This document shows, piece after piece, positions 32,101-40,808 of a DNA stretch of 64,000 bases (position 1 is the first letter of the stretch; every line of letters starts with the position of its first letter). The position numbers and the translations under genes are program-made. This DNA comes from Desulfacinum infernum DSM 9756 (GTDB taxonomy: Bacteria; Desulfobacterota; Syntrophobacteria; Syntrophobacterales; DSM-9756), in contig NZ_FQVB01000003.1 in NCBI RefSeq assembly GCF_900129305.1, positions 1 to 64,000 of the forward strand, written 5' to 3'. The notes beneath the pieces are model-generated. The model was not told the DNA's origin, ran no database searches, and saw nothing but the letters and a program-made list of their open reading frames with translations.

Positions 32101-32628
32101 GTTCTGTGCTGGGAAGAAGATCGGGAAGAACTGGAAACGCACCTGAGGCGAGTGGGCGTCCCCGCGGATCTGGAACCCTTGGACCGGCGGGAGGGCCTCT
32201 CCCAGGCCCTGGCCAGGTCTTCCGCGGCGGCCGCAACCCGAGGCGTGGACATCGTGGCGCCCTACTTCTTTCTGGTCCGGGACGGCATCCTGAGCCAAGA
32301 TTCCACGAACGCCCCGCCCATCTCCGACGTGCGCTTTTTCGCCAACAACTATGCCGTGCAGAAGGTGAAGATCAAGGGATCGAAAGCGGCCCTGAACACC
32401 GCCTGGATCCTGGCCTCCGTCCTGCCGGAGGATCTCCTGCGGACGGTCCCCTGCCTGGGCCTTCTGGAACGGGTATGGTGCGCGGACCTGGCCTTCATCG
32501 CGGAAAAGTACCGGCTGGACGTCAAGAGGGCCCAACAGATCCTCAACCGCACCCTGGCCCGGTGGTTCAAGGAATGCTTTCCGGAAACCGATTGGGAGGT
32601 TATGTTCTGCTCGATTGACACGCACTGA
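29173..32628 (+). CDS. Lon-like AAA+ serine protease with N- and C-terminal extensions
   Basis: 1151 aa, versus about 800 for Lon. Residues 1-340 are not a recognisable LonN domain. The AAA+ module has Walker A GPPGVGKTS near 459, LGGMRDESDLRGH and Walker B MFILDEADK. The S16 protease domain has catalytic serine near 796 (KDGPSAGGA) and lysine near 839 (GGIAIKLEAA). Another roughly 300 residues follow the protease domain, with no known domain. It should unfold and degrade proteins in the cytoplasm. Both catalytic residues are intact. An in-frame ATG at 29185 is an alternative start. Third gene of the kinase-like/Usp set. Confidence 0.88.
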   Translation: MFPMSFERQILEGLPYPDDEAVQRVTKLLFSLVESKIIPDFRTRRGTDSRQAARLTSKIQIQRLEDEERTIAPLSLLLKRQDMRVIALHERLFDYLVFVLPTDSRGLMSEGGTEERKVLAFAQFVLRHQVEHCLYPEASEADVIRSDVAFALEMAQEDPTFYRLLTAILSDEMVGLRGGDYLVLFDAARKNAALEPHIYRMTQRAAGWVADLPENLFQETLVTLGLDCRARALGECWNRSRLTSLSLLERSGFVRKMASGFQAVLKDNQEKAFDTFSAFKDRWGLMGLFHELGIPQDKMEGKDPAGLFHIFSDRIKEFLKSTEPGVKAPVPAAPLPLAPEAAGTKSLRDRIEDAKKDPAFPPQVIELIEKNKTHAVGHSGAKYSELIETLLAIPWKKIRPITVSPQEFEEGLHRTHYGLERPKDRVCDFFANLIRRYRRFDPDDAGSWQRTGSAFLFVGPPGVGKTSLAISMAQNLGIPYHKISLGGMRDESDLRGHGFTYEGSKPGAIVQGLIKMGCMNGMFILDEADKTEKFAIATLLEILDPEQNHLFHDKYTQTTVDIDLSNCHFVLTANTLETVPPPVVNRCEVVFLDRYSVEEKVAIARRHLIGRVRRRYDIREDEIAFDPDEERELIAHLVREYTHEPGVRELERLLRTLFFRIQRKELDAEAPKPILITRRKIKEYLDTPSRPWKINEEDRVGEMLALGVNVERGLGSIIPIQATRIHIGAKVPLESPTGYLSLVHATGNIEKVMDESRKVATTGILYCAEDLGIDAEAMGDPIHLHFMGGSTPKDGPSAGGAIALALASTLSGRAVRRDVAMTGEIDTQGRITAVGGIAIKLEAAVDAGCTTFILPTKNLTGDDSIDRLPSALKKELQILTYDQWAGVHEPFQYGRHVLQVVAVDHVVQAAHIAFLDPGELERTCGTLLPLADAVREVLADPGAVHSRRLTALFVKNPDEIPVEMIRRLQENGRRCLVLCWEEDREELETHLRRVGVPADLEPLDRREGLSQALARSSAAAATRGVDIVAPYFFLVRDGILSQDSTNAPPISDVRFFANNYAVQKVKIKGSKAALNTAWILASVLPEDLLRTVPCLGLLERVWCADLAFIAEKYRLDVKRAQQILNRTLARWFKECFPETDWEVMFCSIDTH

Positions 32629-32695
32629 ACAGGCCACCTACAATGCGGATTTCGATCGGGAAAGACAACGAAGAGGAAGCGGAGAAAGAGCACCC

Positions 32696-33739
32696 ATGAC
32701 GAAGCAGTCGCGTTACAAGGAAGCAGGAGTGGACCTGGACAAGGCCAACGAGCTGGTCAAGAGGATCCAGCCCCTGGTCCGCCAGACCTTTCATGCCAAC
32801 GTGATCACCGATATCGGAGGCTTTGGAGGCCTCTACTCGGTGGACTGTTCGGACATGAAGAGCCCCGTGCTGGTTTCTTCCACCGACGGCGTCGGAACCA
32901 AACTCAAGGTGGCCTTCTGGGCGGACAAGCACGACACGGTGGGAATCGACCTGGTGGCCATGTGCGTCAACGACATCATCGTGCAGGGCGCCCGCCCCCT
33001 CTTCTTTCTCGACTATCTGGCCGTCGGGTCCATGGACCTGGACCGGGTGGAAGCCATCATTCGGGGCATCGCCGAAGGATGCAAACAGGCCAACTGCTCT
33101 CTCATCGGCGGGGAAACGGCGGAGATGCCCGGCTTCTACGGTCCCGACGAATACGATCTGGCAGGGTTCGCCGTGGGCCTCGTGGACAATCCCCAGATCA
33201 TCGACGGGTCCACCATCCACAAGGGGGACCAGATCATCGGACTGGCTTCCAGCGGACTGCATTCCAACGGCTACAGCCTGGTGCGCCGTGTTCTTTTCGA
33301 TGAACTGAAGATGACTCCGGACACCTACCTGCCCGAATGCGGCCGGAGCGCCGCCGAAGAGCTCCTGGAGCCCACGCGCATCTATGTGGACCCCGTCCTG
33401 AAACTCCTCAAACAGTTCGAGATTTCCGGCATGGCCCACATCACGGGCGGCGGTTTCGAGGACAACCTGGCCCGGATCCTTCCCCAGCCCTGCCAGGCGG
33501 TGGTGGAAAAGAAGAGCTGGGAACGGCCGTCCATCTTCTCGTTCCTCCAGGAAGCGGGCAAGATCAGCGAAGAAGAGATGCTGCACGTCTTCAACTGCGG
33601 GATCGGCTACGTGCTGGTGGTGCGGGAAAAGGACCTGGACGAGATCCTGGGGCGCCTGGCGGGCATGGGCCAGAAGGCGTACCGGATCGGCGAGGTGGTG
33701 ACCCGGGAAGGAGACGCCCCCCCCGTTCGCCTGGTGTGA
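32696..33739 (+). CDS. purM: Phosphoribosylformylglycinamidine cyclo-ligase
   Basis: 347 aa AIR synthetase closing the imidazole ring in purine synthesis with ATP. Conserved SRYKEAGVDLDKANELVKRI, STDGVGTKLKVAF, GIDLVAMCVNDIIVQGARPL, GGETAEMPG and HITGGGFEDNLARIL are present. The ATG at 32696 gives the standard length; upstream in-frame codons back to 32615 overlap the Lon-like gene and are not expected to be translated. No other pur gene is near. Confidence 0.97.
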   Translation: MTKQSRYKEAGVDLDKANELVKRIQPLVRQTFHANVITDIGGFGGLYSVDCSDMKSPVLVSSTDGVGTKLKVAFWADKHDTVGIDLVAMCVNDIIVQGARPLFFLDYLAVGSMDLDRVEAIIRGIAEGCKQANCSLIGGETAEMPGFYGPDEYDLAGFAVGLVDNPQIIDGSTIHKGDQIIGLASSGLHSNGYSLVRRVLFDELKMTPDTYLPECGRSAAEELLEPTRIYVDPVLKLLKQFEISGMAHITGGGFEDNLARILPQPCQAVVEKKSWERPSIFSFLQEAGKISEEEMLHVFNCGIGYVLVVREKDLDEILGRLAGMGQKAYRIGEVVTREGDAPPVRLV

Positions 33740-33786
33740 CCGGGCGGGAGGGGCGGAACTAAGAGCTTCTCTGAGAACTCCCCCAA

Positions 33787-33880
33787 CCGTCACTCCCGCG
33801 CAAGCGGGAATCCATGACTTGTCGGAAGTCCTGGATCCCCGCTCCCCGTTCAAGCCGAGGACAAGCTTCGCGGGGATGAC
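33787..33880 (+). repeat. Interspersed repeat with CGCGCAAGCGGG and CGCGGGGATGAC blocks
   Basis: About 94 bp containing CACTCCCGCGCAAGCGGGA, then GGATCCCCGCTCCCCGTTCA and CTTCGCGGGGATGAC. The same blocks recur at 58062-58157. Flanking AGAACTCC and CGTTCTCGGACAG resemble the terminal inverted repeats seen around the 58-kb copy. The gap 33740-34212 has no gene; it holds this and the next repeat. Confidence 0.8.
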
Positions 33881-33968
33881 GAATGGGCGTTGAACGGCGC
33901 AAATCAATCGTTCTCGGACAGTCTACTAAGCGGCTGTCCGCGAACGCTGGAGATGACCGCTTTTTTCC

Positions 33969-34090
33969 GTAGCGCAGCCCTTCAGGGCTGCGAAGAAATC
34001 CCCGGACGTCGGAGGGATCATCGGGTGTTGCATATCACTTCATTGGGTTTTGATGGTCCCTTCCCGCGGGGCTGAAGCCCCGCGCCTACG
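33969..34090 (+). repeat. Copy 2 of the roughly 124-bp dispersed element
   Basis: Starts GTAGCGCAGCCCTTCAGGGC, identical over the first 20 bases to the copy at 12307, and ends GGGGCTGAAGCCCCGCGCCT. The interior is different. Follows the previous repeat after 88 bp. Confidence 0.8.
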
Positions 34091-34212
34091 AAAGAAGCCG
34101 GGTCCCTTGTCGGTCGACGAAGAAACCTCCGGACGGTGGATCCTGCCGGCTGCCCGCGGAAACCCATTCCAGGGCAGGCCCAAGATAAATCGGACACGGC
34201 GGAGCACTCAAA

Positions 34213-35208
34213 GTGGCAAAACGGCCCCTCAGCACGCCCGAGCCTTCTTCCAACGGGCAAAACGGGAACTGGAACGCGGAACAGGCCCACCATTCCATCC
34301 GGGAATCCATGCGGGTGCTGGGCCGCTACCTGCACGGCAAGGAAAAACCGCTCCGGTTGGCGCTCATCTGCTTCTTTTCCCGCGGACACCTCCTCATCGA
34401 GGATCTCCCCGGCCTCGGAAAGACCACCCTGGCCATCGGCCTGGCCAAGGTGCTGGGCCTCACCTTCGGGCGCATCCAATGCACCAGCGACCTTCTTCCC
34501 ACGGACATCACCGGCCTTTCCATCTACAACAAGACCAGCGGCCTCTTTGAATTTCATCCCGGCCCCATCTTCCACAACATCATCCTGGTGGACGAAATCA
34601 ACCGGGCCACCCCCAAGACGCAAAGCGCCCTGCTGGAGGCCATGGGGGAGAAGCAGGTGACCGCGGAGGGCCGCACCATGGACCTACCTCAGCCCTTCTT
34701 CGTGATCGCCACCCAGAACCCGGCCGAACAGTTCGGCACTTTCCCCCTGCCCGAATCCCAGATGGACCGGTTCATGATGAAGATCCACATCGGTTACCCC
34801 CACCGGGAGGCGGAGCTGGAGATTTTGCGCGGAGGCAGCAAGCGTCGCGAGCTCTATTCCGTGGAGCCGGTGATGAACCAGGAGAGCGTCCTGAGGATCC
34901 AGGATTTCATCCGCAAGGGGGTGATCGCCTCCGAAGCCATCCTGGACTACATGATGCAGATCATTGAAGCCACCCGCCAATCGGAATTCCTGGCGGCGGG
35001 GCTTTCCACCCGGGGCGCTCTGGCCCTGCTGCACACCTCCCGGGCCCACGCCTTCATGGAAGGCCGGGATTACGTGCTCCCTGAAGATGTCAAGGCCATG
35101 GCCCTGCACGTCATCCCCCATCGGGTCTTTTTCAGGGAGGAATACGACCACGTGGACAAGAAGGAGATCGTCCGATCATTGCTGGAAAAAATCCCCGTCC
35201 CCGCGTAA
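34213..35208 (+). CDS. MoxR-family AAA+ ATPase
   Basis: 331 aa. Walker A region HLLIEDLPGLGKTTLA, the MoxR-typical RIQCTSDLLPTDITG, Walker B IILVDEINRATPKTQ and sensor region FFVIATQNPAEQFGTFPLPE are present. MoxR ATPases act as chaperones for metalloprotein or surface-complex assembly. The start is GTG at 34213. It leads a three-gene operon with DUF58 and transglutaminase proteins, the standard partner set for this family. Confidence 0.94.
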   Translation: MAKRPLSTPEPSSNGQNGNWNAEQAHHSIRESMRVLGRYLHGKEKPLRLALICFFSRGHLLIEDLPGLGKTTLAIGLAKVLGLTFGRIQCTSDLLPTDITGLSIYNKTSGLFEFHPGPIFHNIILVDEINRATPKTQSALLEAMGEKQVTAEGRTMDLPQPFFVIATQNPAEQFGTFPLPESQMDRFMMKIHIGYPHREAELEILRGGSKRRELYSVEPVMNQESVLRIQDFIRKGVIASEAILDYMMQIIEATRQSEFLAAGLSTRGALALLHTSRAHAFMEGRDYVLPEDVKAMALHVIPHRVFFREEYDHVDKKEIVRSLLEKIPVPA

Positions 35209-35237
35209 TCCGAATCACTCGGGCGGGCTGGTACTAT

Positions 35238-36083
35238 GTGGCCATCACCATCCTGATCGGCTTTTCCGCCGTCAATACGGCCAACAACATCATCTACGTG
35301 GTGGCCTCCCTGCTGCTGGGCTTCATGCTCATCTCCGGAATCTTCGGCCGCGCCAACCTCCACGCCGTCCGCATCGCCTTGGAGCCGCCCCCGGAGTTCT
35401 ACGCCGACACTCCCGCCCCGATCCGTATTCGGGTGGAAAACCCCCGGACCTTTCTGCCCGCCTTCTTGATCCGCGTGAACGTTTTCGGCAGGTCCCCGCT
35501 GATACCCTACGTCCCCCCCCGCGCTACGGCCGAAACCTTCGTCTCGGCGGTCTTTCCCCGCAGGGGAAGGCACGAACTGCGGGAAGTGGAGATTTCTTCC
35601 AACTTCCCCTTCAACTTTTTCGTTCGCTTTCGGCGGATCCCCCTTCACTTGGATTGGGTGGTCTTTCCCCGCCTGGTCCCCGGCCCTTTTCCCGGCGCAC
35701 CCTCCGGATCCAGATTCCGGGGCCGTCAGGATATCGTGGATGCGGGGGGACCCGGGGACGACCATGACATTTACGGCATCCGGGAATACCAACCCGGGGA
35801 CCCGCTCAAGAAAGTCCACTGGAAGTCCACGGCCAAAACGGGGAGACTCCTGGTCAAGGACTTCGCCTCCACCCTGAGGGAACCCGTGGTGCTGAATCCT
35901 GCCCGCATGGGGCCGACCCAGTTGGAAACGCGCCTTTCCTGCACGGCCTACTGGGTCCACACCCTGGCGAGGCGCCGCGTGCCGGTGGGCCTGGTCCTGC
36001 CGGACAAGCACCTTGAGCCGGGAACCGGAACGCATCATAAGAGAGTGCTCCTGAAAGCGCTGGCCCTTTATGGTGAAGACTAA
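35238..36083 (+). CDS. DUF58 domain membrane protein
   Basis: 281 aa from the GTG at 35238. Two hydrophobic N-terminal stretches (VAITILIGFSAVNTANNIIY and VASLLLGFMLISGIF) are followed by a beta-rich region and the DUF58 hallmark GIREYQPGDPLKKVHWKST. Upstream the frame continues with RITRAGWYY, which is conserved in the family, but no ATG, GTG or TTG is found there; an ATT at 35178 behind AAGGAG is possible. Overlaps the transglutaminase gene by 14 bp. Confidence 0.85.
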   Translation: MAITILIGFSAVNTANNIIYVVASLLLGFMLISGIFGRANLHAVRIALEPPPEFYADTPAPIRIRVENPRTFLPAFLIRVNVFGRSPLIPYVPPRATAETFVSAVFPRRGRHELREVEISSNFPFNFFVRFRRIPLHLDWVVFPRLVPGPFPGAPSGSRFRGRQDIVDAGGPGDDHDIYGIREYQPGDPLKKVHWKSTAKTGRLLVKDFASTLREPVVLNPARMGPTQLETRLSCTAYWVHTLARRRVPVGLVLPDKHLEPGTGTHHKRVLLKALALYGED

Positions 36084-37974
36084 AACCGCCCTCTTTATCG
36101 TCACGTATTTGTCCGCGTTCATCGGCTACATCACCGTGACGGCCCACGTGCATCCGGCGAGCCACGCCGCCTTTTGGGGCCTGGCGATTGTTTCGGCCAT
36201 CCGCCACGGCCTCCGTCCTTTCCAGCTATCCCGGCGGCTTCTGAACCTGCTGGCGGTTTCCGTCATGGTTCTTTCTCTTTCGCGCCTGAGCGCAGACTTC
36301 CTGGTGGAACCGCTCCTGGACGGCATCCTTGTTCTTGCGGGCATCAAGCTCCTGGAAGCCGAAAAGGCTCGGGACTACATGCAGATCTACCTGCTGTGCC
36401 TCTTCTTGCTGCTGGGCTCCGGCCTCATGACCCTCAGCGCCTCCTTTCTCTTCTACCTGGTGCCGCTGGCCCTGCTGCTCACCGTGTCCCTGATGCTACT
36501 GGCCTTCGAAGATGCGGAGCCCGGCGCCGCCCTGCCCCGGGGAGCCCTCCGCCAGATCGCCTGGAATGCAGGCGCCATGGGCCTGCTGAGCGTTCCGGTG
36601 GCCGCCCTTCTCTTCCTCATCCTGCCCCGAACCAACTTCCCCCTGCTCAACTTCCTCAACCAGGCCGCCTTCGGCCGCACCGGCTTCACCGAAACCGTGC
36701 GTCTGGGAGAAGTGGCCTCCATCCAGGAAGATTCCGCCGTGGTTTTCCGGGCCCGGATGGAACCCGTCAACGAACGGATTCTCTACTGGCGGGGCATCGT
36801 GCTGGACGAGTTCGACGGGACCACCTGGAGACCTTCCCGGTTGGAGGAGATCGCGCCGGGCGAGGCGGCGGAAGAGGGCGACCTGCGCCAGGTGATCTAC
36901 ATGGAACCCTACGGGCTCAACCGGCTCTTCGGCCTGGACCGCCCTGTGGAGATCGAAGGCATTCCAACGCGGCGGGGCGCCGACGGCACCTTTCGCGTGT
37001 GGTCCCCCATTTTCAAAAAAACCCGCTACGTGGTGTGGTCCCGGGTGACGACGCCCCATCGGGAACCTCCCCCCGACCCCCGGAAGCTCCTGGCGCTCCC
37101 CCATGACCTTCCGCCCCGAATCCGGCGCCTGGCCTCCCAATTGACAGAGGGCAAGACGCCCAAGGACGCCGTTCGGGAGGTTCTCCATTACCTGCAATCG
37201 GAAAGGTACCGATACGCCCTGGCCGATCTGCCCCGGGATCTGGAATCCTTTCTTTTCGAAAACAGGAAGGGAAATTGCGAGTACTTCGCCTCCGCCCTGG
37301 CGGTGCTGCTGAGACTGGGGGGCGTCCCCAGCCGGCTGGTGGGCGGCTACCGGGGAGGCTATTACAACGAGGCGGGCGGCTACTACCTGGTTCTCCAGAA
37401 ACACGCCCACGTATGGACCGAAGCCTACCTGCCCGGTTCGGGCTGGGTCCGGCTGGATCCCACTCCGCCCCTGGCCGTCACGCCCGCCCTGGCCTACGGC
37501 GAAAGGCTCCTGACCCGACTCCGACTCCTGATGGACATCCTCAACTACCACTGGTTTCGGCTGGTGGTGGACTACGACGTGGAACGACAGCTCAGCCTGG
37601 TGCGCAGGGCGCGTGCCCTGGCCCGGAATCTGGTCCAGGATCCCAGCCCACCCCGCTGGTGGAAGCCGGCGGCGGCAACCGCCGGAGCCCTCGGCATTCT
37701 AATGGCCGCCGTGGGGATGATCGCACCGATCTGGAAGCGGAGGGAAAAGCCCGAGCGGCGGCTGAGACGGATCTTCGCCGGGAAGATGCGGCGCCACGGC
37801 TACGAACTCCTGCCGTGGGAAGGGTTAAAAGAGTTCGCCCTTCGGATTGAGAGCGAAGAGATGAGGCGCAGGGCCCTGCAATTCATCGGGCCTTTCAACG
37901 AAGCGGTCTACAGGAAAGGGGTCCTGGACGTGACGACCATTCGTTATTTGAAGAAGGAGCTTCGCGGGCTCTAA
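36070..37974 (+). CDS. TgpA-like transglutaminase membrane protein (DUF3488, transglutaminase core, DUF4129)
   Basis: 634 aa. Five to six membrane helices fill residues about 5-200, a periplasmic transglutaminase-like core follows with catalytic cysteine in RKGNCEYFASALAVLLR, histidine in HAHVWTEAYL and aspartate in WVRLDPTPP. Another membrane helix near 535-555 and a C-terminal DUF4129-like domain complete the protein. With MoxR and DUF58 it forms the common MoxR/DUF58/TgpA set, thought to modify or cross-link envelope proteins; the substrate is unknown. Translationally coupled to DUF58. Confidence 0.92.
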   Translation: MVKTKTALFIVTYLSAFIGYITVTAHVHPASHAAFWGLAIVSAIRHGLRPFQLSRRLLNLLAVSVMVLSLSRLSADFLVEPLLDGILVLAGIKLLEAEKARDYMQIYLLCLFLLLGSGLMTLSASFLFYLVPLALLLTVSLMLLAFEDAEPGAALPRGALRQIAWNAGAMGLLSVPVAALLFLILPRTNFPLLNFLNQAAFGRTGFTETVRLGEVASIQEDSAVVFRARMEPVNERILYWRGIVLDEFDGTTWRPSRLEEIAPGEAAEEGDLRQVIYMEPYGLNRLFGLDRPVEIEGIPTRRGADGTFRVWSPIFKKTRYVVWSRVTTPHREPPPDPRKLLALPHDLPPRIRRLASQLTEGKTPKDAVREVLHYLQSERYRYALADLPRDLESFLFENRKGNCEYFASALAVLLRLGGVPSRLVGGYRGGYYNEAGGYYLVLQKHAHVWTEAYLPGSGWVRLDPTPPLAVTPALAYGERLLTRLRLLMDILNYHWFRLVVDYDVERQLSLVRRARALARNLVQDPSPPRWWKPAAATAGALGILMAAVGMIAPIWKRREKPERRLRRIFAGKMRRHGYELLPWEGLKEFALRIESEEMRRRALQFIGPFNEAVYRKGVLDVTTIRYLKKELRGL

Positions 37975-38005
37975 TGCGGGCACGGCGGCTTCCCGAAGTC
38001 CGTTT

Positions 38006-39157
38006 CTACTTGCCCAACAGCTTGGCTGTCTCCCGATGTTCCCTGGCCAGGCGCGGCACCCCGGCTTCTTCGTAGATCTGGGCAAGCAGCAGGTGGATTT
38101 TGATGGCCAGAGGAGTCCCCAGGTCCCTGGATCGGCGGAGCAGCTTCATCAGACCGTCGCGGACCCGGCTTCCTTGCCCGCACATCACCAGGATCGTGGC
38201 GGCGGATACAGCGGCGGGAGGGTCCTTGTCCAGCATCCTCAGAAAGAGCCCTTGCGCGATGCGCGCAATATCTTCACGAAAAGGCTCGAAACGAGAGAAA
38301 CTGATGAGGGCCTCCAGCAGTTCCCGGGGCCTGTCCCGGCACATGCCCACCACCGATTCGAAACAGGCCAGACCTATATCCACTTCGCCCATTTCCAGGG
38401 CCAGGGGGCCCAGCTCCATTTTGATATCCAGACGGTCGGGCCGCACCCGGTTGAGATTCTTCAGGACAAGAAACAGATCTCTCAGGCGCCTTTCGGCCCG
38501 ATAGATCTCCCGAAGCCGCTCCATGGATTTCACGTGGAGCGGATTGAGCTCGATCGCTTTGAGATAGGCTTCCTCCGCCTCACCCAGTGAGTCCGATCTT
38601 TCCAACGCACGCCCCAGCCAGTAGTAGCCGATGGGATTGGCCGGGTTCTCCTGCACCGCTTCGCGAAACCACATGAGGGATTCGGAGGGGGAGTCTTCCA
38701 GGGTGGTCCTGCCGGAGATCAACAACTGGTGATAAAGGCTCGGCTTGAGGCGCAGTTCCATGAGCTCTTCGATCCGTCGATCCAGCTCGGCGGGACTGAA
38801 GGGCAACAGGAGGTATCCGTCCGCATCGCTTTCGATGGCCTGCGCCACGAGCTGCTCCGTCGCCTTGCCGGAGATCAGGATCACCGGCAGGTTTTCCGTC
38901 TTGGGATTGGAGCGTATCCTCTCCAGCAGGTCAAAGCCGTCCTGACGTGCCATCCTGAGGCCGGTGATCACAAGGTCGACGGGCTCTCCGGACTCCAGCC
39001 ATTGAAGAGCCTCGGCGCCGTTTTCCGCGGCATGGATGTACCGGTAGCCGAGGCCGCGCAGGGCCGCCTTGCAGAGGCGTCGGATCTGCGCACTGCCGAT
39101 AACGAGAAGAATGTTTATGTTCTTGGGCTTGACATCCTCGTTCACAACCGCATCCAC
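38006..39157 (-). CDS. Pseudo-receiver domain fused to TPR repeats
   Basis: 383 aa. Residues about 12-130 have the CheY fold pattern (INILLVIGSAQIRRLCKAAL, VDLVITGLRMARQDGFDLL, PVILISGKATEQ, GYLLLPFSPAEL). The acidic pair after the first strand is replaced by GS, the phosphoacceptor Asp in ITDLRM by Gly, and the KP of the final loop by LP, so phosphorylation is unlikely. Residues about 150-383 contain TPRs (IGYYWLGRALERSDSLGEAE and others) for protein binding. It could be a scaffold in a signalling complex. Transcribed towards the transglutaminase gene; no kinase is adjacent. Confidence 0.85.
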   Translation of the reverse strand: MDAVVNEDVKPKNINILLVIGSAQIRRLCKAALRGLGYRYIHAAENGAEALQWLESGEPVDLVITGLRMARQDGFDLLERIRSNPKTENLPVILISGKATEQLVAQAIESDADGYLLLPFSPAELDRRIEELMELRLKPSLYHQLLISGRTTLEDSPSESLMWFREAVQENPANPIGYYWLGRALERSDSLGEAEEAYLKAIELNPLHVKSMERLREIYRAERRLRDLFLVLKNLNRVRPDRLDIKMELGPLALEMGEVDIGLACFESVVGMCRDRPRELLEALISFSRFEPFREDIARIAQGLFLRMLDKDPPAAVSAATILVMCGQGSRVRDGLMKLLRRSRDLGTPLAIKIHLLLAQIYEEAGVPRLAREHRETAKLLGK

Positions 39158-39476
39158 CCCCGATTAGCCAGCGGGACGTGAAAATAATCCTCCCCCACCA
39201 CGTGCCGTCAAAACTTCGTGAGTATCGCACAGGCAACCAATCTTGCGCAACTTGTCAGCCTGCTCCGGAATGCAACACCCGTCCCGGAACAAGGAAGAAA
39301 GGAGCGTGGAGTGGACGGCCTCGAAGGCAGCCAGGAAACGGCCATGATCGCGTGCGGACCGCACTTGTCCCAAAAATGCTTTGTGACCTTCCCGTCACAT
39401 GCGATAGAAAGGACTCGGCCCCGGCAGTGGGAGAAAGGGATCAGGATGAGGATCCATTGTAGAACCGACGGAATTC
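39158..39476. other. Divergent intergenic region
   Basis: Separates the leftward pseudo-receiver gene from the rightward sigma54 activator. I see no gene, repeat or clear promoter pair; a possible -24/-12 element near 39234 has the wrong spacing. Confidence 0.4.
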
Positions 39477-40808
39477 ATGCCGGCCCAGCGTGAGCATCTT
39501 ATGGAAGCCTCCCTTCACTTTCTGAGATCCATCCTGGACAGCCTTCCCGACGGAGTGATCGGCCACGACACCCGGAGGCGCCTCATCTACTTCAACCGGG
39601 CGGCGGAGCGGATCACCGGCTACTCCCGGGAGGAGGTGGAGGGAAAAGACTGCCACGAAGCCTTCGGCAGCCCCTTTTGCGGCCCCCAGTGTTCCTTTTG
39701 CCATGCGCCACCCGAAGAATGGTCTCCCAAGAATTACCCGGTGCGGATCGTGGACAAATGCGGCCGGCCCAAGATCATCGAGATGTCGGTGACCGGCATG
39801 ACGGACGCCACGGGCGAGCTGGTGGGCGTTCTGGCCATCTTTCGCGAAAAAAAAGAGCCAGCAACTCCCGGGCTCCGTCTTTCGGCGGAGCCCACCTGGA
39901 ACATGATCGGCCGGGATCCCAAGATGCTGGAGGTGTACCAGCAGATCCGGCTGGTGGCCACCGCCGATCATCCGGTCCACATCCAGGGAGAGACGGGAAC
40001 CGGAAAGGAACTGGTGGCCCGAGCGGTCCACAGGGAGAGCGCCCGGCGAAACGGCCCCTTCGTTCCCGTCAATTGCGGGGCCCTGCCCGAAGGAGTTCTG
40101 GAAAGCGAACTTTTCGGGCACGTCAAAGGGGCCTTCACAGGGGCCGTTCGGGACAAGAAGGGCCGCTTCGAACTGGCCGACGGAGGGACCCTTTTTCTGG
40201 ACGAGGTGGGGGAACTGCCGCCCGCCACCCAAGTGAAGCTCCTGAGGGTCCTGCAGGAAAAGACCTTCGAAAGGGTGGGCGGGGAACGGTCCATCCGATG
40301 CGACGTTCGCATCATCAGCGCCACCAACCGGGACCTGGCCAGGGAGGTCTCCCTGGGCCGTTTCCGGGATGACCTTTATTACCGGCTCAGGGTTCTTCCC
40401 ATCTCCCTTCCCCCTCTCCGGGAAAGGCGCGCCGACATCCCCCTTCTGGCCGAACACTTCCTGGACGGGGCCCGACGGTCGGACAAGCCGCGGCCCCGAC
40501 TGACCCAGAGAGCCCTGGAAACCCTGCTCGCCTATTCCTGGCCCGGAAACGTGCGGGAACTTCAAAATGCCCTGCACTACGCCCTTCTGCAGGCATCCGA
40601 CGGAATCATCCGCCGCGATGATCTTCCGGCCGAAATCGTGGATGAAACAGCCCACGGTCGTCGGGGCCCCAAACCCAAGCTGACACGCCGGGCCGTTCAG
40701 GCCGCCCTCCGGGAAACCGGCGGCAACAAGGCCCGAGCCGCCCGCCTGCTCGGGGTGGGCCGCGCCACCCTCTACCGGTTTCTCAAGCAAGACCAGAGTG
40801 TCTCGTGA
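39477..40808 (+). CDS. Sigma54-dependent transcriptional activator with Cys-rich PAS domain
   Basis: 443 aa. An N-terminal PAS domain (about 12-120; [18 protein letters not shown]) contains a Cys cluster, [19 protein letters not shown], which suggests a redox, metal or iron-sulfur sensor. The AAA+ domain has Walker A GETGTGKE, the sigma54-contacting loop GAFTGA near 218 and Walker [12 protein letters not shown] Fis-type helix-turn-helix ends the protein ([20 protein letters not shown]). There is no receiver domain, so the PAS should control ATPase activity directly. The likely target is the rubredoxin/flavodoxin cluster downstream, where palindromes and a -24/-12 promoter are found. Confidence 0.92.
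   Translation: MPAQREHLMEASLHFLRSILDSLPDGVIGHDTRRRLIYFNRAAERITGYSREEVEGKDCHEAFGSPFCGPQCSFCHAPPEEWSPKNYPVRIVDKCGRPKIIEMSVTGMTDATGELVGVLAIFREKKEPATPGLRLSAEPTWNMIGRDPKMLEVYQQIRLVATADHPVHIQGETGTGKELVARAVHRESARRNGPFVPVNCGALPEGVLESELFGHVKGAFTGAVRDKKGRFELADGGTLFLDEVGELPPATQVKLLRVLQEKTFERVGGERSIRCDVRIISATNRDLAREVSLGRFRDDLYYRLRVLPISLPPLRERRADIPLLAEHFLDGARRSDKPRPRLTQRALETLLAYSWPGNVRELQNALHYALLQASDGIIRRDDLPAEIVDETAHGRRGPKPKLTRRAVQAALRETGGNKARAARLLGVGRATLYRFLKQDQSVS

Noticed and set aside
29173-32628. Assigning the gene simply as housekeeping lon
   Set aside because: Length, missing LonN domain and long C-terminal tail differ from lon; a standard lon probably lies elsewhere.
29908-32637. 909-codon frame antisense to the Lon-like gene
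   Set aside because: The Lon-like protein has intact AAA+ and protease motifs; the antisense product is His/Val/Gly-rich filler typical of shadows.
39228-39252. Sigma54 promoter before the regulator gene (GGCAACCAATCTTGC)
   Set aside because: GG and GC elements are 11 bp apart instead of the required 10, and the flanks are poor.
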